From Neurospora tetrasperma FGSC 2508 (Eukaryota; Ascomycota; Sordariomycetes; Sordariales; Sordariaceae): a stretch of 64,000 nucleotides of DNA. Of the stretch, positions 12,554 through 24,400 are shown in pieces (the stretch's first letter is position 1; each line of letters opens with the position of its first letter). The notes under the pieces were generated by a model. That model searched no databases. It was not told where the DNA came from and saw only the letters and a list, made by a program, of their open reading frames with translations. The stretch spans positions 523,295 to 587,294 of the forward strand of contig NW_009799103.1 in NCBI RefSeq assembly GCF_000213175.1, in the 5' to 3' direction. A program made the position numbers and the translations under genes.

Positions 12554-14525
12554 TTAACAATCACATCGGCCAAACCAGCGAGGGAAAGAAACCATGTCTC
12601 GAATCGTCTGGACGCCAGTCAAGTAGCAGAGGAGTCGATCAAAGCCGATTCCAAAGCCGCCATGTGGAGCGCAGCCCCAACGGCGAAGGTCGACATACCA
12701 ATCAAGAGGGCCGGTTCTCGCCTCGGAGGGAGCATTGCCATCCATAGAGCTGGTGAACTCTCCAGCAACGATGTTGTGACGCTTCATGGCCTCCAACAAC
12801 GGCTCCAGACGGTGTTCACGCATGGATCCGCCGGCAATCTCGCAGAGGTCGGGCACCAACAAGTCGAAACACTCGACCGTCGGACCCGGGGAGGAAATAT
12901 CTGGGAGTGACTGGCCTTCACGCATATAGAAGGCCTTGATGTCGCGAGGATAGTCGGTGACGAAGACAGGCTTTCCGTCTCCAACGTGTTCGGCAATGAA
13001 CTTTTCGTGCTCCGAATGCAGGCCTTCAGTCCAGACGGGCTTATGTTCGAACTCGTCGGCATGCTCTTGTAGAAACTCGATAGCATCCGTGTAAGTTATA
13101 CGCGGCCACTCATCCGCCATCATGCCCTCCCACCGAGCCCTCACCTCCTCGGGAGAAACGAGGTCGGAACCGACGCGACCCTCGCGGTTAAGAAACTCAT
13201 AGACTGTAGGCGATTCGTACATGGTAATGCACATGTTACGGATCATGTCCTCTGCAAGGTCCATGACCTCGTCGAGGTCATTGACAAAGCTCATCTCGGC
13301 CTCGAGCATGTAAAATTCGCTGAGATGACGGGCAGTATCGCTCTTTTCGGCGCGGAAAACAGGAGAAAGGGTCCAGACGTTACCGACAGACTGAGCCAAG
13401 GCCTCGAGATGAAGCTGAGTAGACACGGTGAGATACTTTTTGTTGCGAAAGAACATCTTGCTCTTGTTGTCCTCGTTGGAGGAAAGCTCGGTGACGTTGG
13501 ACGCCGGAGCCACAGTAAACACTTCTCCGGCACCTTCGCAATCTGACGAAGTGAGGATGGGCGGATGTGTTTGGGTGAAGTGGTTCTCGGCAAAAAACCG
13601 AGTCAGGGCCGCGACCGCTTCAGAGCGCATTTTCAGCAAGGCAGCATTGATGGGCGTCCTCGGCCGCAAGTGGGGAATTGTGCGGAGGTACTCTGGTGTC
13701 TGATATTTCTTTTGGATGGGAAACGTCTTGATGTGCGGTGGTGTGTCAGAGACAGACAGAGCAGGGCGGCATGTTACTAGGCAAACTGACTGACCTTTGC
13801 GTCGGATGGGCCCAGGATGTCGACCTGGGTGACTTGCATTTCGTGGGACTGGGACGCGCCAGGCGAGGGGACCCATTTGCCAGTGAGACGGACAGCAGCA
13901 CCGATGGCCAGGCTGCGGAAACGAGACCGAGTCAGTATTTGATGCTGCACTTTTGGTATCCGAGACACGCATAACGAAGCTCGGAGATATTGCACGGGAG
14001 GTAGTGGAGGTAGTCATCGCACCCTTCGGCCTGGTTGGTGTCGACGGGGACAACGGCCTGCAGAGGAGCCAGCGAGGACCCGTCGCCGAGAGAAACAAAG
14101 CGGTGGGTTTTCATGCCCCGAACGGACCGGACGTAGCCTTGGACCACCACATTGTCCTCCTCCGATTCTGGCTCCCACCGGAGGCACTCGGCAATCGACA
14201 TGTGCAATGGGGTGGTTCTCTTGAGTGGCTCCTCATATTGCTTTAGCCGTTCTTCAGCTTCTTTTGTCAATCGCTCGAGTTCCTTCAAATCGATATTTTC
14301 CAGTCGTCGTGGAGAGGAGCTGGAGATGCTGCGGCGGGAGATGCGGCCCTGGTCGAGATCGTTGCAGAGTGAAGGTGGCGGTTGGTGGTGAGCAAGGACA
14401 AGACTGCGCTTCCCTCTCATCACCCGCACTGTCGATGAGCTTGGAGTGGTGAAAATCGAACTCCTCATCCTCATCCCCATCCCCATCCCCATCCTCATCC
14501 TCATCACGGCGGCAGCGGACGACAT
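12554..14525 (-). CDS. slm5: Asparaginyl-tRNA synthetase, mitochondrial type
   Basis: Class IIb aminoacyl-tRNA synthetase that charges tRNA-Asn. The model has three exons, 14525-14023, 13912-13795 and 13726-12554, giving 597 aa. Intron 1 has donor GTGCGA and acceptor CGCAG. Intron 2 has donor GTCAGT, a CTGAC branch and acceptor AAG. The protein begins with an arginine- and methionine-rich leader typical of matrix targeting. An OB-fold anticodon-binding domain follows (about residues 120-205, including AVRLTGKW). The catalytic domain starts at PIQKKYQTPEYLR. Class II motif 2 (FRAEKSDTARHLSEF, about 331-345) and motif 3 (HGGFGIGFDRLL, about 562-573) are intact. The homologous yeast mitochondrial enzyme is Slm5. 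The N-terminus is encoded by a simple repeat that supplies several in-frame Met codons, so the exact start is uncertain and cytosolic forms are possible. Family assignment is very secure; the mitochondrial location is inferred. Confidence 0.93.
14456..14505 (-). repeat. Microsatellite encoding the synthetase leader
   Basis: A six-base repeat (ATCCTC/ATCCCC on the plus strand) lies inside the first exon of the asparaginyl-tRNA synthetase. On the coding strand it spells alternating Met-Arg and Met-Gly codons directly after the start, so repeat length sets both the leader length and the number of possible initiators. Confidence 0.85.
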
Positions 14526-15331
14526 GGCTCAAATCCGGGACCGAGTCGCGATGATCTCCTCCTTCTCGCCGAACCCTCAATCTGACTTTGACGTGGTAAA
14601 AAAGAGAGACGAGACTATAGAGACTCAAATATGTTTTCGGGCTGCAGCATATGATCGATATCAAGCTGCCAGTCTCAGACTCTCATTGCTGTTGCCGGCG
14701 AGGAAACGGGCGCAATTTAGGCGGAGTCCAGTGGCAGTTCCAGGCAATTGCTGTTTAGCGTTGTGTTACGGCCGGAGAGGCGCTTTTGGCGCTTGGGGGG
14801 GGGGAGGGACGAAGGAGATGCTTGGCAGGCACCCGACATGCTTGAGGTGACGCACTGACCATCTACCTCTCGCGTACTACGCAGTACATAGTACACACGA
14901 CCACATTTGGAGTCTTGGACCGGTTGAGAATGGCAATTGTTTGGATGATTGGATGGATGGATAGATCATGGATGATTGAGTTGGTTTGGATCGTGAAATC
15001 GTGGATCGTAGATCATTGAGTCGCGATCCCTTTTCCGTGGTTTCGCACGGTATCAGATGCAAGGGTTTAGGTTCATCTGAGGTTGAAGCTCAAAAGACGG
15101 TATGGAAATTGGGATGAAATTGGCGACGATACTTGACTTTGGTGGTCCGAGCGTCTTTTATTCTACTTCAAGTTGTCTGGGCAAAGCTCCCGTTACCGAT
15201 GTTCGGCTTCGGTGAGCCGAGTGCAACTTGGAAAAGTGACGGGACTCGACTCGACTGCCCGAGGTGAGGACGGAGGAGGACTTCCCTTGAGCAGAGAGCA
15301 ACCAACACGGTGGAACAAGCACCGGGGCTGG

Positions 15332-15404
15332 CACTGCCGTGGCAGTGGCAGTGGCATGAGTGGCTCCACAGGTCACCCACTGCAGTGACCTACCTGCCAC
15401 TGCC
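15332..15404. repeat. Nested short inverted repeats
   Basis: CACTGCC (15332-15338) and GGCAGTG (15341-15347) form a 7-bp hairpin with a 2-nt loop. AGGTCAC (15370-15376) and GTGACCT (15385-15391) form a second 7-bp stem with an 8-nt loop. CCACTGCC at 15397-15404 can pair with the earlier GGCAGTGG units, so alternative folds are possible. The context is noncoding. Confidence 0.7.
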
Positions 15405-17256
15405 CGTCCATTCCTGCTGTTCATTGTGTTAGGTAACTAGGTGCACTCAACCACTGCACCTTCCTCAACCACTTGCAACCTGGATCACACGATGTTGGAA
15501 ATTTGAGTTCTTTTCACGGGCAATGGCTGCCTGGATGGTGGTAGAATGGGAAAGAACGAAAACTCTGACAGCTGACCTGCCCTAGATCTTCCCACTTCAA
15601 GCGTGCCTCTGTATTCCCACTGCACTGAAGATTGGAGTGCAACATTGAGATGGACGACACTCTGACACTGCAACGCCCAAAACCTGAATGGCCTCCTTTT
15701 CCTCTTCCCTTTTCACCACTCTCACTTTCTACTACTACTACATTGTTCCAAGTCAATAGTACCTATTCCCGTCCATCCAGGCCTATCTCGACCTATCCAG
15801 AACGGGGAATCCCCACTCAGACGCCCCAGCTGTTTCTGTCTCGTCCTCCAGTCATCACCTCATCCCACCTCCTGAGCTGGCAACCACACCATTCACACCA
15901 TCGCTGACCGGTTTGGATACCAGACGTAGCCGCGATTCTGCTGAGAGGCCGATAGTCTATTTGCCATCCATCAAGTCGACGGCTGTCCTAATCGTACTGT
16001 AGCATTGACAGCATTCTCGCCCCCATGATGTGCCCTCCAGCGACTCCGGCCTGAGTCTGGTTGCTTCTGCTGAGCCGAATGGACGCCCAAGCACGCTCCT
16101 GGCTCCTAACTGGCAAGACAAGCAATCAACAAGCGGCTGGCGACCATGTACAAAATCAAAGTCAATTCTTGGCTGGACATGCCGCCCGTCTGGCCGTCTG
16201 GCCGTCCGCCTCCTCTTCGCCTGCGCATTGTTCCAGATATCCAGATGAGCTGAGTTCGCTTAGATTTATATGTCTCTACCCAGAGCCGCGTTTCCTGCAC
16301 TGAGAAAGCAATACCAGCATTGCTACGGACGACAAAACTCATGACTGGTCTCAGAATAGAGACGGAGAGCGGCCTCGGTCCTCGATATTTCAGTTGACCC
16401 CGCGGCCTCGCGCATTGGATACCCGTCGGGAGTTTGTATCAGTAGCCCCAGCACACTGGTCCCGCGAGGCGTCGGAGTACCAGATTGACTCAAGATGGCG
16501 TATAAGCTGCAACACAGCAGTAGCCTGCCATACCGAGTCTCGGTAGCCGGCGTCAGCAGGATGAGGCGGGATGGGGAGGTGGTAAGGGGGCAAGAAGGGG
16601 GGATTGAGCGTGTGAACAATGATGGCCCTGCAACTCCCAATGGCCTACCTCTACCTACTACTTGGGTCACCGTGTAGGCACTGCCCTCTGCTCCATTACC
16701 CAAGGCAAGTCACTGCTCGTGGCCAGTGGGCAATACTTCCTCACAGTACCATTGTCATGGTCCACGGCCGTCCATGGTCCTGATCCCGGCAACCACAGAC
16801 CTGGAACCCTGCTGTAGCATGGTAACACGGTAGTACGGTAGCACAACGGCGGTGATTTGTCTATGACAGATCTTGCAGACCGCAAAAACTGATCAGGTAG
16901 CCGGTAAAGGTATCATCACCATTGTCTCTTCTGCTCGCAAAGCATTGGCTAACCACGCCCAAGGTCTACAGGTCTACCAGGTCCCCCATATGCCCGTCAT
17001 ATCTCTTAGTCTAGTCCAAGACAAGACATGCTCAGTTACACGACTACATTTCGATATGCACCCAATGCATTCCTACCCAGGGCACCGACCAGGCCGCCCG
17101 CCATCCGGGGTTGGTTTTCAGATCTCGCCAACAGCCGCAGCCTGGGCTTTGCTTCATCGTACATGATTCACCGTGGCTGTTGGTAGCCATTGCTTGCTGC
17201 TTTTTTACAATGTCTTTTCCATTTGGCTTGACCGTCCTGGAATTTTTCTGGTCGTG

Positions 17257-17262
17257 TATAAG
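17257..17262 (+). promoter_or_regulatory. TATA-like element upstream of the PARG-like gene
   Basis: TATAAG lies 137 nt before the start codon of the PARG-like gene, a spacing compatible with a TATA box plus a leader of about 100 nt. It is the clearest TATA-like word in the proximal promoter. No transcription start data are available. Confidence 0.4.
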
Positions 17263-17398
17263 AACGCCATCGTATCCTCTCTTTACCACCGACACAACAC
17301 CATGATTCACAGTCACACCTGATCTCAAACGTCTACTGCGCTTTCGTTTCACCACAACACCTCCAGTAACCCCTCGATCGCCTTGAAGCACACTCACA

Positions 17399-18489
17399 AT
17401 GGCTCCCGGAAGCTCAAGATCATCCAGGCCCAAGCCGTCTGAAGTAGCTGCCGAGACTAAGAGGCAACATATCCCCTATATCCGGTCTTTGGGCACGTGG
17501 GACATCAACTCCTACCTTTTGCATCAACCGCTAGCGCAGATCAACTTCCCACAAAGACCTCTTGATATTTCCCCTCCCCAGTTCTGTAAGACCCCCACGC
17601 TTCTGAGACATGTCATTCCCGTCTAATAACCAGCTACAGTTGTCTACAACGGCGATCCAGTCGACTGTGCCTTGAACTGGGCAAAGCAGATTGCAGAACC
17701 ACACACGGTAGCCTTCATTTGCGCGGCCAACGACAAAAGACCAGGCGGGGATTGGGAAACGGGAGCTGTTGGCTATGAGGAACGCCTATGCCGCCGAAGC
17801 ACTCTTTCTGCGAACTTGGCAACACCTGCGCCAGGATCAACGGTGACTGAGAATTACCCCATCCCAAGCTATGGTGGTATTTACTCGCGAGATGTCGGTT
17901 AGTATTACCAACTGGCATGTTACGAATCACTTTCTGACCGTGCGTGACTCTAGTTGTATTTCGGGGGCCTCACGACAGATACGAGAAGCTCCCGCCCGAG
18001 CAGTGGCAGTCAATTCCTGTCGTTTCGGTCCATCCTACCCGCTGGCCTAAACTTACGCAGAACGGAACAAAGTTCTCCTTCCAAAACGAACGCGACATGT
18101 TGAAAGACTTGTTACGAGGAGCACTTCGGATCGCAGCCTATAACGGCCATACACAGCTTGTCATTGGCGACTTCGGCCTTGGCAATGGCTACCGCAACCC
18201 GCCCCAAGAGGTGGCCGAGATGTGGCGGGAAGTCTTGCTCTATGACCCTGACCTGCGTGGGCGTATCACCTCCGTGGCATTTGTGTTTGAGGATCCAAAT
18301 CAAAGTACCAGCAAACTGATCTTGGAGGATCTTGCCAAGAAGGCCAGAGAAACGCTTAGCAGCACTACTGCCGCGGCTTGTCCTTCTGACTTGGAAGTAT
18401 TTCACCGAGTATTTCACGACACCGAGATTCAGCGAGTAGTCAGCCAGCCGGATTCTCGGTATGGGCTAAACAACCTACTTGCGAGCTAA
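17399..18489 (+). CDS. Microbial-type PARG domain protein (TIGR02452-like)
   Basis: Predicted poly(ADP-ribose) glycohydrolase of the bacterial/fungal type (DUF2263/TIGR02452 family), which would remove ADP-ribose polymers from proteins. Three exons, 17399-17585, 17640-17897 and 17954-18489, give 326 aa. Donors are GTAAGA and GTTAGT; acceptors are CTACAG and CTCTAG. A short basic N-terminus precedes the macrodomain-like fold. The signature loop is NDKRPGGDWETGAVGYEERL (about residues 92-111) followed by CRRSTL. This matches the family's GG(G)-spacer-QEE loop, with the two glutamates kept and Tyr in place of Gln. The second conserved block is GDFGLGNGYRNPPQEVAEMW in exon 3, where the family has a Gly-rich stretch before NPP. 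No signal peptide or membrane segment is seen, so it is probably cytosolic or nuclear. Family membership is confident; catalytic activity is inferred from retained residues. Confidence 0.88.
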
Positions 18490-21400
18490 AGACCCCCTTC
18501 GTTTCCGTTCTGTCGTGCTCTGGAGTTGGCGTTGGGTTTGAGTTTCGGTTGCATAAAACCGCGGATTCTCCTGCTATGGTGGGCAAATACCCTGGAGCCC
18601 TGGTAAGGGTCTTTGAAAGCGATTGTATCAGTGTTATGAGACACCCTAACGGAGTTTGTGTTTCTTTGGTCTGGCTCGGATGCGGCAAAATGGCGCATAA
18701 TGGTGGGCTGTGCGATACGCTGTTGGTCGTTTCGGTGTCTTGCTTCTTTTTAACCCCCCTTTGGACCCTTTCTTGAATACAAAAACTTCCTCCACATCGC
18801 TGGCTGACTGCACATCATACTCCGCTACTTCAGGTCCTCAACTACTGATAACGCTACCACAAGTGGGCTTGGTTTGTACTAGCTTGGTGAGCGGGTGCTG
18901 TAGGTGACCCGCTTGCACTGCCTGGCTTGCTCATCAAGCTGGCTGTCAGATCCTGCTCAAGTGACTGGAAAAAGCAAAATTGCACCTGTGTATATGGACA
19001 TACCGGTCACGTATTGGTCTGTTCACTGGCATGATCAACCCGGTGAAGCACGCTTACGATCATGTCAAACACCAGGCAATGTTCCGTGCTAAGGTGTCAC
19101 GCATAGAGAATTGACCCTTCGAAGGTTCTAGGAGACTGGGGGTGCGGTTGGCTTGTATCCTCATCGTTGATACAGTTAAGGGCATCCCGAGAAAGGAAAC
19201 TAAATCCAACGGGCCGATGGACTTGTTTGCCCGCAAAACAAGACACTTTTCGGGAATCCCCAAATGGATTCATGGCGCAGCTTGACGTCCTGACCGTTGC
19301 GAGGTGTACCCCGGTGGAACCTAATTTCTAGGCACTGTTGTCCATCTCTTCAGCCGAATCCGGCGCTGGTACTCACGACAGAGTGAAAAACACAATCTCG
19401 GGGTGTTGATCTTGTCTTTGAGGGCTAGTGGACGACCGGGGGCCTCGTTTCAATAAGCCATGCCATTTGCCTGCATGAGTCCGCAAAAGCAACGTACATA
19501 CATCGACTGACTGCGGGATCTCAATCTTGAGCTAATCTGATACCATCTTTAGTGCTTTTTTTCTTTCGTCCTTGGTAGTCTCCAAACCTACTTGAACCAA
19601 TAGTCACATCGCAGCATGGCCCCAGACAACAAACATACCAGTTCAAAGAAACATGTAGGATCCAGATCCGAGCCGGTGAAGGCACCAAAGTGGTTCGCAA
19701 TGGCGCTAACCGATTAAGTCTCCGCAGTTCACTCGCAAAGTACAGGGCATTGCTACAGCTCAATGAGCAAGACATAAGGGACTACGGTTGTTTCAGAACA
19801 GCAATGGTGTCTCACGGGGGGTATGAACACGGCATGCTCCTTTTCCGTCCTCAAGTGGCGCATCTCTCCCCCTACCCTTCAGTCCCGCGATGGCCCCCAA
19901 AGGCCCTTACGAGGCAGTCATTCTCCAGCATGGTAACTACGTTTAATCTCCAACCACCTTTCAGTCAGCCTTATTGACGTCTTCTTTGAGATTCTGCAGT
20001 GATCAGGCAAATATGGCGGGAGCATAGCGTCGATGGCTCACGTATGACCTTGTCCTGTTGGTCGAATGCAACTCTAGAGTCGAGTTCACACTCTTCATCA
20101 ATCACAAAACGTGTTGGTCAAGAAAACAGCGCCTCTATCACAAAACGGTGGAGCCCTCGCTCTCGCTTACCCCATCCGAGAGCGGATGCTCACTCGAACA
20201 GACCTGGCACTGACTGCCGGTCCAGTCCGAACTTTTACCACCCCCACGGAACTGCAAACATACAAGACCCTCTGTCACTTGACCGTGTGAATGTTGAGTA
20301 AACGTGTGTTAGAACGCCTAGAATATACGGTACTGCACGTAAGCCTTGGTAAGTCTGTCCAATTACTTCCCTTTCAATTAGCTGACAGGATGAGCTACGC
20401 AGTACAACTTACATCAACCATTACTTCATATTTGTATTTGGACTCTAAACCGTCAAATCCATTCAGAAAAGGCCCAGTCCACCTCAACTGAAATTGACAG
20501 CGTCGAGATACGCCGCCTATCTAATTACTACAATGGCCTTCCTTCCTCACCTTCACTCGCGTACGACAGGGACCGTACTAACAACGATCGGAACACACCA
20601 AGCTGGGTGATGGTGTTGCGTTACGCAGCACACGGTGCAATAACATCCCACAACTACATAACTCGGTGTACATTGGTCGCTCTGTGGGCGTGCCTTGTTG
20701 TCCTTGTAAGCCCCGTAGACTCCTTCGTAACGGGAAACGGCATATTTGTGTGCGATCTGTACTACCCGATCTCGCACATCACCCTCACCATGGCTCACTT
20801 GTGTTTCCCCAGTGCTCTTTCCCACTGAATCTCTGTATAACACAACCCTGATGGCACGAGCGCTACATGGCTACCACTCTTTTTTTCCACAGTGGACTGA
20901 CACCCAGTGGACAGGTATCTACGAGCTACCGCCCGCAACTCCCTGTCTATTAACAGCATGTCTCCCACTTACCGCCTTCACGATGTATATCAAACTCGAT
21001 GTTTGTCTCTCTTTTCAACGCGACCCGACCCTGGAGAGGTTGGCCGCGCATGCGACAGCATCCGTGTTACCATACTGGCACAATTAAGCGTAAAACCACA
21101 AGAGACTGTGTACTCACACGTTGTTGACCGCAAGGTTGGTGTTATGGGAATATTCCGAACGGTAGCTACATTCATACTGGCGGCGGGCACGCAGCGCATC
21201 ACGAACGGGCCGGGTGTGCCTTCGGGTGAGAGAGTGATGGTAATAAAGGAGAAGCTAATTTAGCTCTGATCCGTCTACGATGATGACGAGGAGGTGACTA
21301 CACAGCCCTGCTTTGGCTAAAATCGCATTTTCCCCCAACTGACTATCTGTCTGCCCTCTCTCTGCAATCAGGCAATTCGCGGTGGATGTTCAGTAACTGA

Positions 21401-24400
21401 CATCATATCATGCCTAGGTATCGTACGATATCTCCCTGGCTCTCATCAAACCATCGATTCTCCATTCACTGACCTATATTATTTCGTCCTTCAGGTCAAT
21501 TCCACGTGACGCGAATTTACAGTAGGTCATCACCTCAAAAAAACGCTACCTCACAGTGTTTCAAGGTTGACACGACACATGGCAAGCCGCAACCACCTCC
21601 CACATACCGACAGCTGGTACTGGTTCAACAGAATTACACTATGCATATGTAGCTTAGGCGGAACAGCGCACACTATCACCCCTTGTGCCTAGGACCCAAC
21701 AGCCATTTTTGAGATTACAACCACAGAAAGACAATATGGCTGCCGGGCTCACCCACCCACACACAAACATGCACTCGGCATCGGAGGCGCCAGGAACAAG
21801 GAGATCCAGTCCAACAGACAAGTCCAGATGAATACAGAGACAGGGGCAAGGTTTGGGGTCATATATAGGGACACAGGGGGTTTTTAGGGCTCAAGGGATG
21901 ATCAACGGCACGGGCCTGGAAAGTATTCAGCATGTGGCGCCTGTGAGTATGCCTCATGTTAAGCGCAAGCTCATACGTGCCTACCAGTTCATAACCTTTC
22001 AGGAAAGAAGTTTAACCCGGCCCTAGTTACACCGAGAGAGCGTGAGACATTGTGGAATGACAGAAGAGCTAACAGGCAGCAGGTCAAAAAATACCGTGGC
22101 ATATTCTGGTCGGCAACTGCGGATACTTGACAAAAAAGAAATATCCACGCTATATTCCAAGTAACCGGTCCGTCAACTCTCCTTCAGTTCCCAGCTGATG
22201 CAACCTTTGCTTTTCCTCTCGTCCACTTTCACTTGTGGTTGGAAGGAGTACGACTGTCAGACAACACACTCGACAAGCAAAACTAGGGGAATTAAGGAAC
22301 CTTTCTCGCTCGATCCGTGTCCCGCTCCACCATACACGCCGCACATATGATTATTGTCAAGCACTTCCTCACCCTCACTGACTCAAAGATTATCCATCTT
22401 TCCTCGTCCCCCCCCAAGTACTTGACCCAACGTGCCGGTGAGACAGGTACACTACTGCAACACAAATCTCACTTGTACATTGTGCTTCAACAAGTCCAAT
22501 GTTCATTACCCACTACCGACAAAGAGGAGAAAGTACGGCAGACAAATTGGACGAAGCCGAAAACGCCGGGTACCTCAGGTATGTAATGTCGTTTAGGAAC
22601 ATATGTGGGTACGCGGGATAAACACTGATCAGTCATGACACTGCGACCACGAACAGCCCATACAAGGATCGACGGAGCCATACCCTAACTCATTACTATC
22701 TAGTCCCTCAGATCTCATTGCGTGTTTGTAGATAGGAAGTACATATGAGCAACCGGCTTTCCTAGTCCAAGAGTGGGGGAGAAAAAGAGGAGCGGCACGT
22801 GAGAAGCAAAACAGCACCCGGTCAGATGTTTGGCGATATCTTAAACCCTCTGCTCGCTCACTGGCGAGTAAGAAGGCAATGATTGTGATAAATCGCGAGT
22901 GGTAAGTGGTAAGAACCTTGTTGTTCATACTCGTATCATATGGGATGCCCAATGCTTCCCAAATTCCCCATCTTCCCTTTACCATCAAAAATGATGCTGC
23001 AACTCGTTCCAAAGTCCATTAGGTTAGTCCTTCATCCCTCTTTTCCCCTCCTCTTTTGCTCGTTTGTTTACCCGGGACAATCTGATAACTGACACATCAC
23101 TTTCACTTTCGTTTTTTTTACTCTCCTATTCCTTCTGCTGCTGCTGCTGCCCAGAGTGTTCAAAGCAGTATAGCACCACATCAATCGCTTCCTTGTTAAT
23201 TTCACGCTGCTGCGGGGCTTATCATTCACCTAGCCTCAAATCTCTTTCTGCTCATGCAACCTCTCGATCTCACATTCCCGGCTCACTGTTTGCTTTTCTT
23301 CTTCCACGTCTAAACGACCGAAGGCCTCGAAATCTCACCTCATTATTACCCTGCCAACAGCTCAACAGACCAACCATTCAACAGCCGAACGATGTGTCTT
23401 GGAAAGACTAACCGCCAAAGCCCCTCCGCTGCATGAACAATTGAGAAGAAGAAGCAACGCAACATCGGCCGGCAAAGACGGCCGGCCTATGAGGAGGGAA
23501 GATGAAGCCGGTGAAAGCCCCAACGTTCTGGAAAAGGTAAGAGACGGTGCAGTCGGGGAAGAAGCAATGAGGTAAAAGGTGGCACATATCGCTTGACTTT
23601 ACTTAAACTGATCCCACCATGGCAAAAAGAGGGCGGAGGTGAACTGTCGGCAGGTCAGTGACTGGCTCCGGCTACTTCTCCGAGAGAAGCGAGAGGCCTA
23701 CTGCTACTACTCAGTTTTCTATTTGGAGGATTGAGATGATACTTTTTGTCTCATGCAAGGAAAAAAAGAAAAAAAAGAAACCAAAAGAATGGGAACACCG
23801 AACCCATGATCACCATTACCTAACAATCGGCAATACCCAAGCACCAGCGGCGCAACTACTATCGACATCGTTGGGCTCCACCGGTCGCTACGTAACCCCC
23901 CAACCACAGAATCAGGATCAAGATCAGGATCAAAGAGGCTCGACCGACGTGACATGACATGGTCACGAACCGGTTGATCTTTCCGTCACTCCGCGTGCCC
24001 TAATCCATATTGGAACACTGGAAAGGCCGGAAGGCTACCTACCTGATCTATTACGTGACTGCATGATCGGAAAAGTAAGTTGGATGAGACGCTTAGCTGC
24101 CGATTTCCCGTCTACCGATCTCTCTGTTGATGACTGATGATGAGGGGTGTGTGGGACTGGATGGAGGACTCACTGCAAGATGCCGGGATTCACCAGATGA
24201 AGCAGGGAGCCAGCCAAACAGGGAAGGAGTCTTCCGCTATCGCTCCATTCGGGTGGAATTGTAGGTACAATAACCATTGACCATTAGGATCGCCAAGGCG
24301 ATCATACTATGTACATACGCTTGGGGGGTTGGGGTTCCTGTGCTGTAAAAGTTTCGGTTCGGGAGATGGAGGACCGCTTAGGTCGGCTGGGTCGATAAAT

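Larger units (their letters stand above)
14526..17398. other. Intergenic region between divergent genes
   Basis: This 2.9-kb interval separates the minus-strand asparaginyl-tRNA synthetase from the plus-strand PARG-like gene and so should contain both promoters. A TATA-like element lies at 17257-17262. The 15331-15404 stretch has CACTGCC/GGCAGTG inverted repeats. Open frames (134 aa at 14446-14850, 126 aa at 16323-16703) show no recognisable domain. No further gene is supported. Confidence 0.6.
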
